Part shown: piece by piece, positions 62,583-64,000 of the stretch
How positions within the stretch are numbered: position 1 is the first letter of the stretch
Layout of the letters: each line of letters begins with the position of its first letter
From: Pseudonocardiales bacterium
Lineage (GTDB): Bacteria; Actinomycetota; Actinomycetes; Mycobacteriales; Pseudonocardiaceae
Length of the DNA stretch: 64,000 bases
Assembly: GCA_023252195.1 (NCBI GenBank)
Contig: JAHEXI010000009.1
Location: forward strand, 1 to 64,000
Direction: 5' to 3'
Program-made: the position numbers and the translations under genes
Notes under the pieces: generated by a model
What the model was told of the DNA's origin: nothing
Databases searched by the model: none
Seen by the model: the letters and a program-made list of their open reading frames with translations, nothing else

Positions 62583-63446
62583 TCACGAACCACCGGGACG
62601 CGCCGCATCGATCACTGGCGGAGGCAACCGCTGCGCCCACCGCTGGACGCTCCGCCGGTAGTAGAGGCCCCATCAGCACCGATCACTCCATAAAGATCTA
62701 GTCAGCAAGAAGGGCGAAGCTGCAGGTCCGATCTCGTCGTTTTCTTTCGAAGCCAGCGGAGCCCCGAGCACGTCGACGGTAATGCCAGGGTCTGCAGTCG
62801 CGACGCTGATCACCAATTGGTGACGGTATGACACAACTCATGTCCACATCGTAATAATTGCGTGCTCCGCAATCTGAAGTTAAGTCAACCGACATGTCGA
62901 CGTAACTTTGACGTAACGTTGCCAGTATCTAGAGCGACTTCTCCAGTAGTGCTGCTGGGACGGATGACCGTCGGAGACGAGGCAAGACGTTGGGTTACCC
63001 ACCCTTCATGGGTGGGTGAATGTGAGCGGTAAGTTATGGGTCCTGGGCTTGGTGACAGGAGGGCGAACGCTCAGTCGCTGCCCTCCGCTCGGGCACGCAC
63101 TCGTCCCGGCCTAGAGCCGCTCGGCCTCCTCCGCGCGGACGGCCGAGAGCTTCTCGGCCTCGGCACACCGGTGCTGCCTCGGCGTCCCTGTACTCGACGT
63201 CACCCAGACCGCTGGCGCTATCTCCGGTCGTCCCTGCGCCCGTGGCCCGTTCACGAGATCGCGGCGGTTCACCTTGTGTTCAGCACCGCTGCCCGTGTGG
63301 CGGGCGCGAGCAGGCACGCCGCCCCGTCACAGAGTCACCGAATGCTTATGTCTTGTCCCCCCGTCGGCTGGGTATCGCCAGGTGAGGGACGTATCCAGGG
63401 TCTTTCTGGGAAGAGAGGTTCCTAGGGAGAGGAAGAAGGTGCGGAT
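62583..63446. other. Long non-coding region before Trp/Gly/His peptide gene
   Basis: I see no convincing gene. It contains an 8-bp stem hairpin at 62997-63017 (ACCCACCC / GGGTGGGT). A 129-codon frame at 63036-63425 has no recognisable features. Confidence 0.4.
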
Positions 63447-63623
63447 ATGAAGATCAGGGCGATCTTCAGGCTTGGCCGCCATAGCCGCGACGATGACGAC
63501 GAGGGTCGTGGTTGGGGCCACTGGGGCCACGGCTGGGGCTGGGGCCACTGGGGCCACGGCTGGGGCTGGGGCGACTGGGGCCGCGGCTGGGGCTGGGGCC
63601 ACTGGGGCCGATGGGGAAGGTGA
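63447..63623 (+). CDS. Trp/Gly/His-repeat peptide, candidate exported precursor
   Basis: This 58-residue peptide has a basic N-terminus (MKIRAIFRLGRHSR), an acidic DDDDE patch and then a core of about 38 residues made only of Gly, Trp, His, Arg and one Asp. The core has ten-residue units of the form GWGHWGHGWG repeated about three and a half times. A GAAGAAGG-like ribosome site lies upstream. It is followed by a perfect 16-bp hairpin and, 96 bp later, an ABC exporter gene in the same direction, as in peptide-export cassettes. A modified peptide, a metal-chelating peptide or a cell-surface peptide are all possible. The antisense Pro/Gln frame is a less likely reading. Confidence 0.6.
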   Translation: MKIRAIFRLGRHSRDDDDEGRGWGHWGHGWGWGHWGHGWGWGDWGRGWGWGHWGRWGR

Positions 63624-63644
63624 GGAGTAACCGTCTGTGAATGG

Positions 63645-63690
63645 TGGGCGGTGGCCTCACTCCGGTTCACCGGGGTGAGGCCACCGCCCA
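63645..63690 (+). terminator. Hairpin between peptide and exporter genes
   Basis: TGGGCGGTGGCCTCAC (63645-63660) pairs perfectly with 63675-63690 across a 14-nt loop that itself holds CCGG repeats. It could act as a partial terminator, giving much more peptide mRNA than exporter mRNA. Confidence 0.8.
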
Positions 63691-63719
63691 CTCCAGACCC
63701 GTCAGAACCGAGGAGTGAA

Positions 63720-64000
63720 GTGCCGGTGTGGGAGGTAATGAGGTCGCTGGTGCGTCCGGGCTCAGGAAGCCTTGGCTCGGGGGATGGCGGCCAGGGTTTG
63801 GTGGAGCTGGCTCCGGCGGCGAGCCTGCAGGAAGTTTTTCGCCGGTTTTGGCCTGATGCCCGACCGTTTTGGCGGTGGTTGTGGCTGTCCCTGGTATTGA
63901 TCATCGTGACGCCGGTGGTGGACGCTGGCGCGATCTTGTTGTTCAAGGTGCTGGTCGATGAAGTGTTGACCCCGCGGGATTTCGGGGCGTTCCCGCCGGT
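63720..64000 (+). CDS. ABC exporter, N-terminal part (cut by window edge)
   Basis: The gene starts with GTG 63720 after GAGGAG. The visible 93 residues have a variable N-terminus (VPVWEVMRSLVRPGSGSLG) and then RFWPDARPFWRWLWLSLVLIIVTPVVDAGAILLFKVLVDEVLTPRDF. That is the first transmembrane helix and extracellular turn of a type 1 ABC exporter. The ATPase domain lies beyond the window. Position directly after the Trp/Gly/His peptide suggests that it exports this peptide. Confidence 0.75.
   Translation, partial: MPVWEVMRSLVRPGSGSLGSGDGGQGLVELAPAASLQEVFRRFWPDARPFWRWLWLSLVLIIVTPVVDAGAILLFKVLVDEVLTPRDFGAFPP

Noticed and set aside
63466-63620. Tandem 30-bp units considered as a CRISPR array or minisatellite
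   Set aside because: There are no unique spacers, and the units keep one reading frame with a plausible peptide. They are coding repeats.
63422-63946. Antisense Pro/Gln/Trp-rich reading frame over the Trp/Gly/His peptide
   Set aside because: It is the complement of the repeat. It has no ribosome site and runs through the hairpin and the exporter start.

Overview
This is a high-GC actinobacterial chromosome segment. The evidence is the codon use, a SoxR with its operator, MarR/LacI/TetR-type regulators, IS110/IS66/IS1380/ISAs1-type insertion sequences, and actinomycete integrative-element genes. A Pseudonocardiales-like host is plausible, but the sequence alone does not fix the genus.

Layout. 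(1) 1-7373 is host backbone: an APC permease, soxR, a membrane protein divergent from a MarR regulator, a LacI regulator, and otsA converging on it. (2) A complete tRNA-Thr(TGT) at 7374-7449 carries an integrated element. Its 3' part recurs exactly (55 bp) at 44629-44683, so the element is about 37.3 kb, with the tyrosine integrase gene immediately inside attL. (3) The left arm of the element (9-25 kb) is a patchwork of accessory DNA: a beta-solenoid membrane protein, a type IIG-like restriction-modification protein, an IS110 element with a zinc-ribbon partner, a two-gene membrane operon, a DUF3883 nuclease-like gene, decayed ISAs1 and IS4 copies, and two tRNA 3'-end remnants. (4) 25.6-36.9 kb is the compact maintenance and transfer region: an excisionase-like protein, HTH and zinc-ribbon proteins, an ECF-like sigma factor, a type IV coupling protein, DUF4913 and DUF2637 proteins, and a MobF relaxase-helicase. 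Most genes overlap by ATGA or GTGA. No VirB4-like ATPase is visible, so the element looks mobilisable rather than self-sufficient. (5) 38.2-44.0 kb is a cargo segment bracketed by two near-identical 196-197 bp direct repeats. It holds two membrane proteins, a reader-plus-nuclease-like gene and a fresh IS66 insertion.

(6) 44.7-53 kb, beyond attR, is eroded: pseudogenes of grpB and a metallophosphoesterase, an ATPase fragment, a DUF6247/RelE-like toxin-antitoxin pair, a diacylglycerol-kinase-like gene, a CDP-alcohol phosphatidyltransferase and csbD. It ends in a second, degenerate tRNA-Thr 3' fragment that truncates a second DUF6247 copy. (7) 53-64 kb has a SIMPL lipoprotein, a possible leader-type small peptide, a frameshifted TetR, an IS1380 remnant, a nucleoside deaminase, a decayed FAD monooxygenase, an APC permease, a truncated SRPBCC gene with an ArsR regulator, an intact FAD monooxygenase and a multicopper oxidase remnant. 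At the right edge a 58-residue Trp/Gly/His-repeat peptide is followed by a strong hairpin and the start of an ABC exporter.

The most interesting signals are the Trp/Gly/His peptide-exporter cassette, the conserved-stem/variable-loop repeats bracketing the cargo, a C-terminal tail shared by the relaxase and the sigma factor, and the paired leader/operator architecture of the transfer operons.
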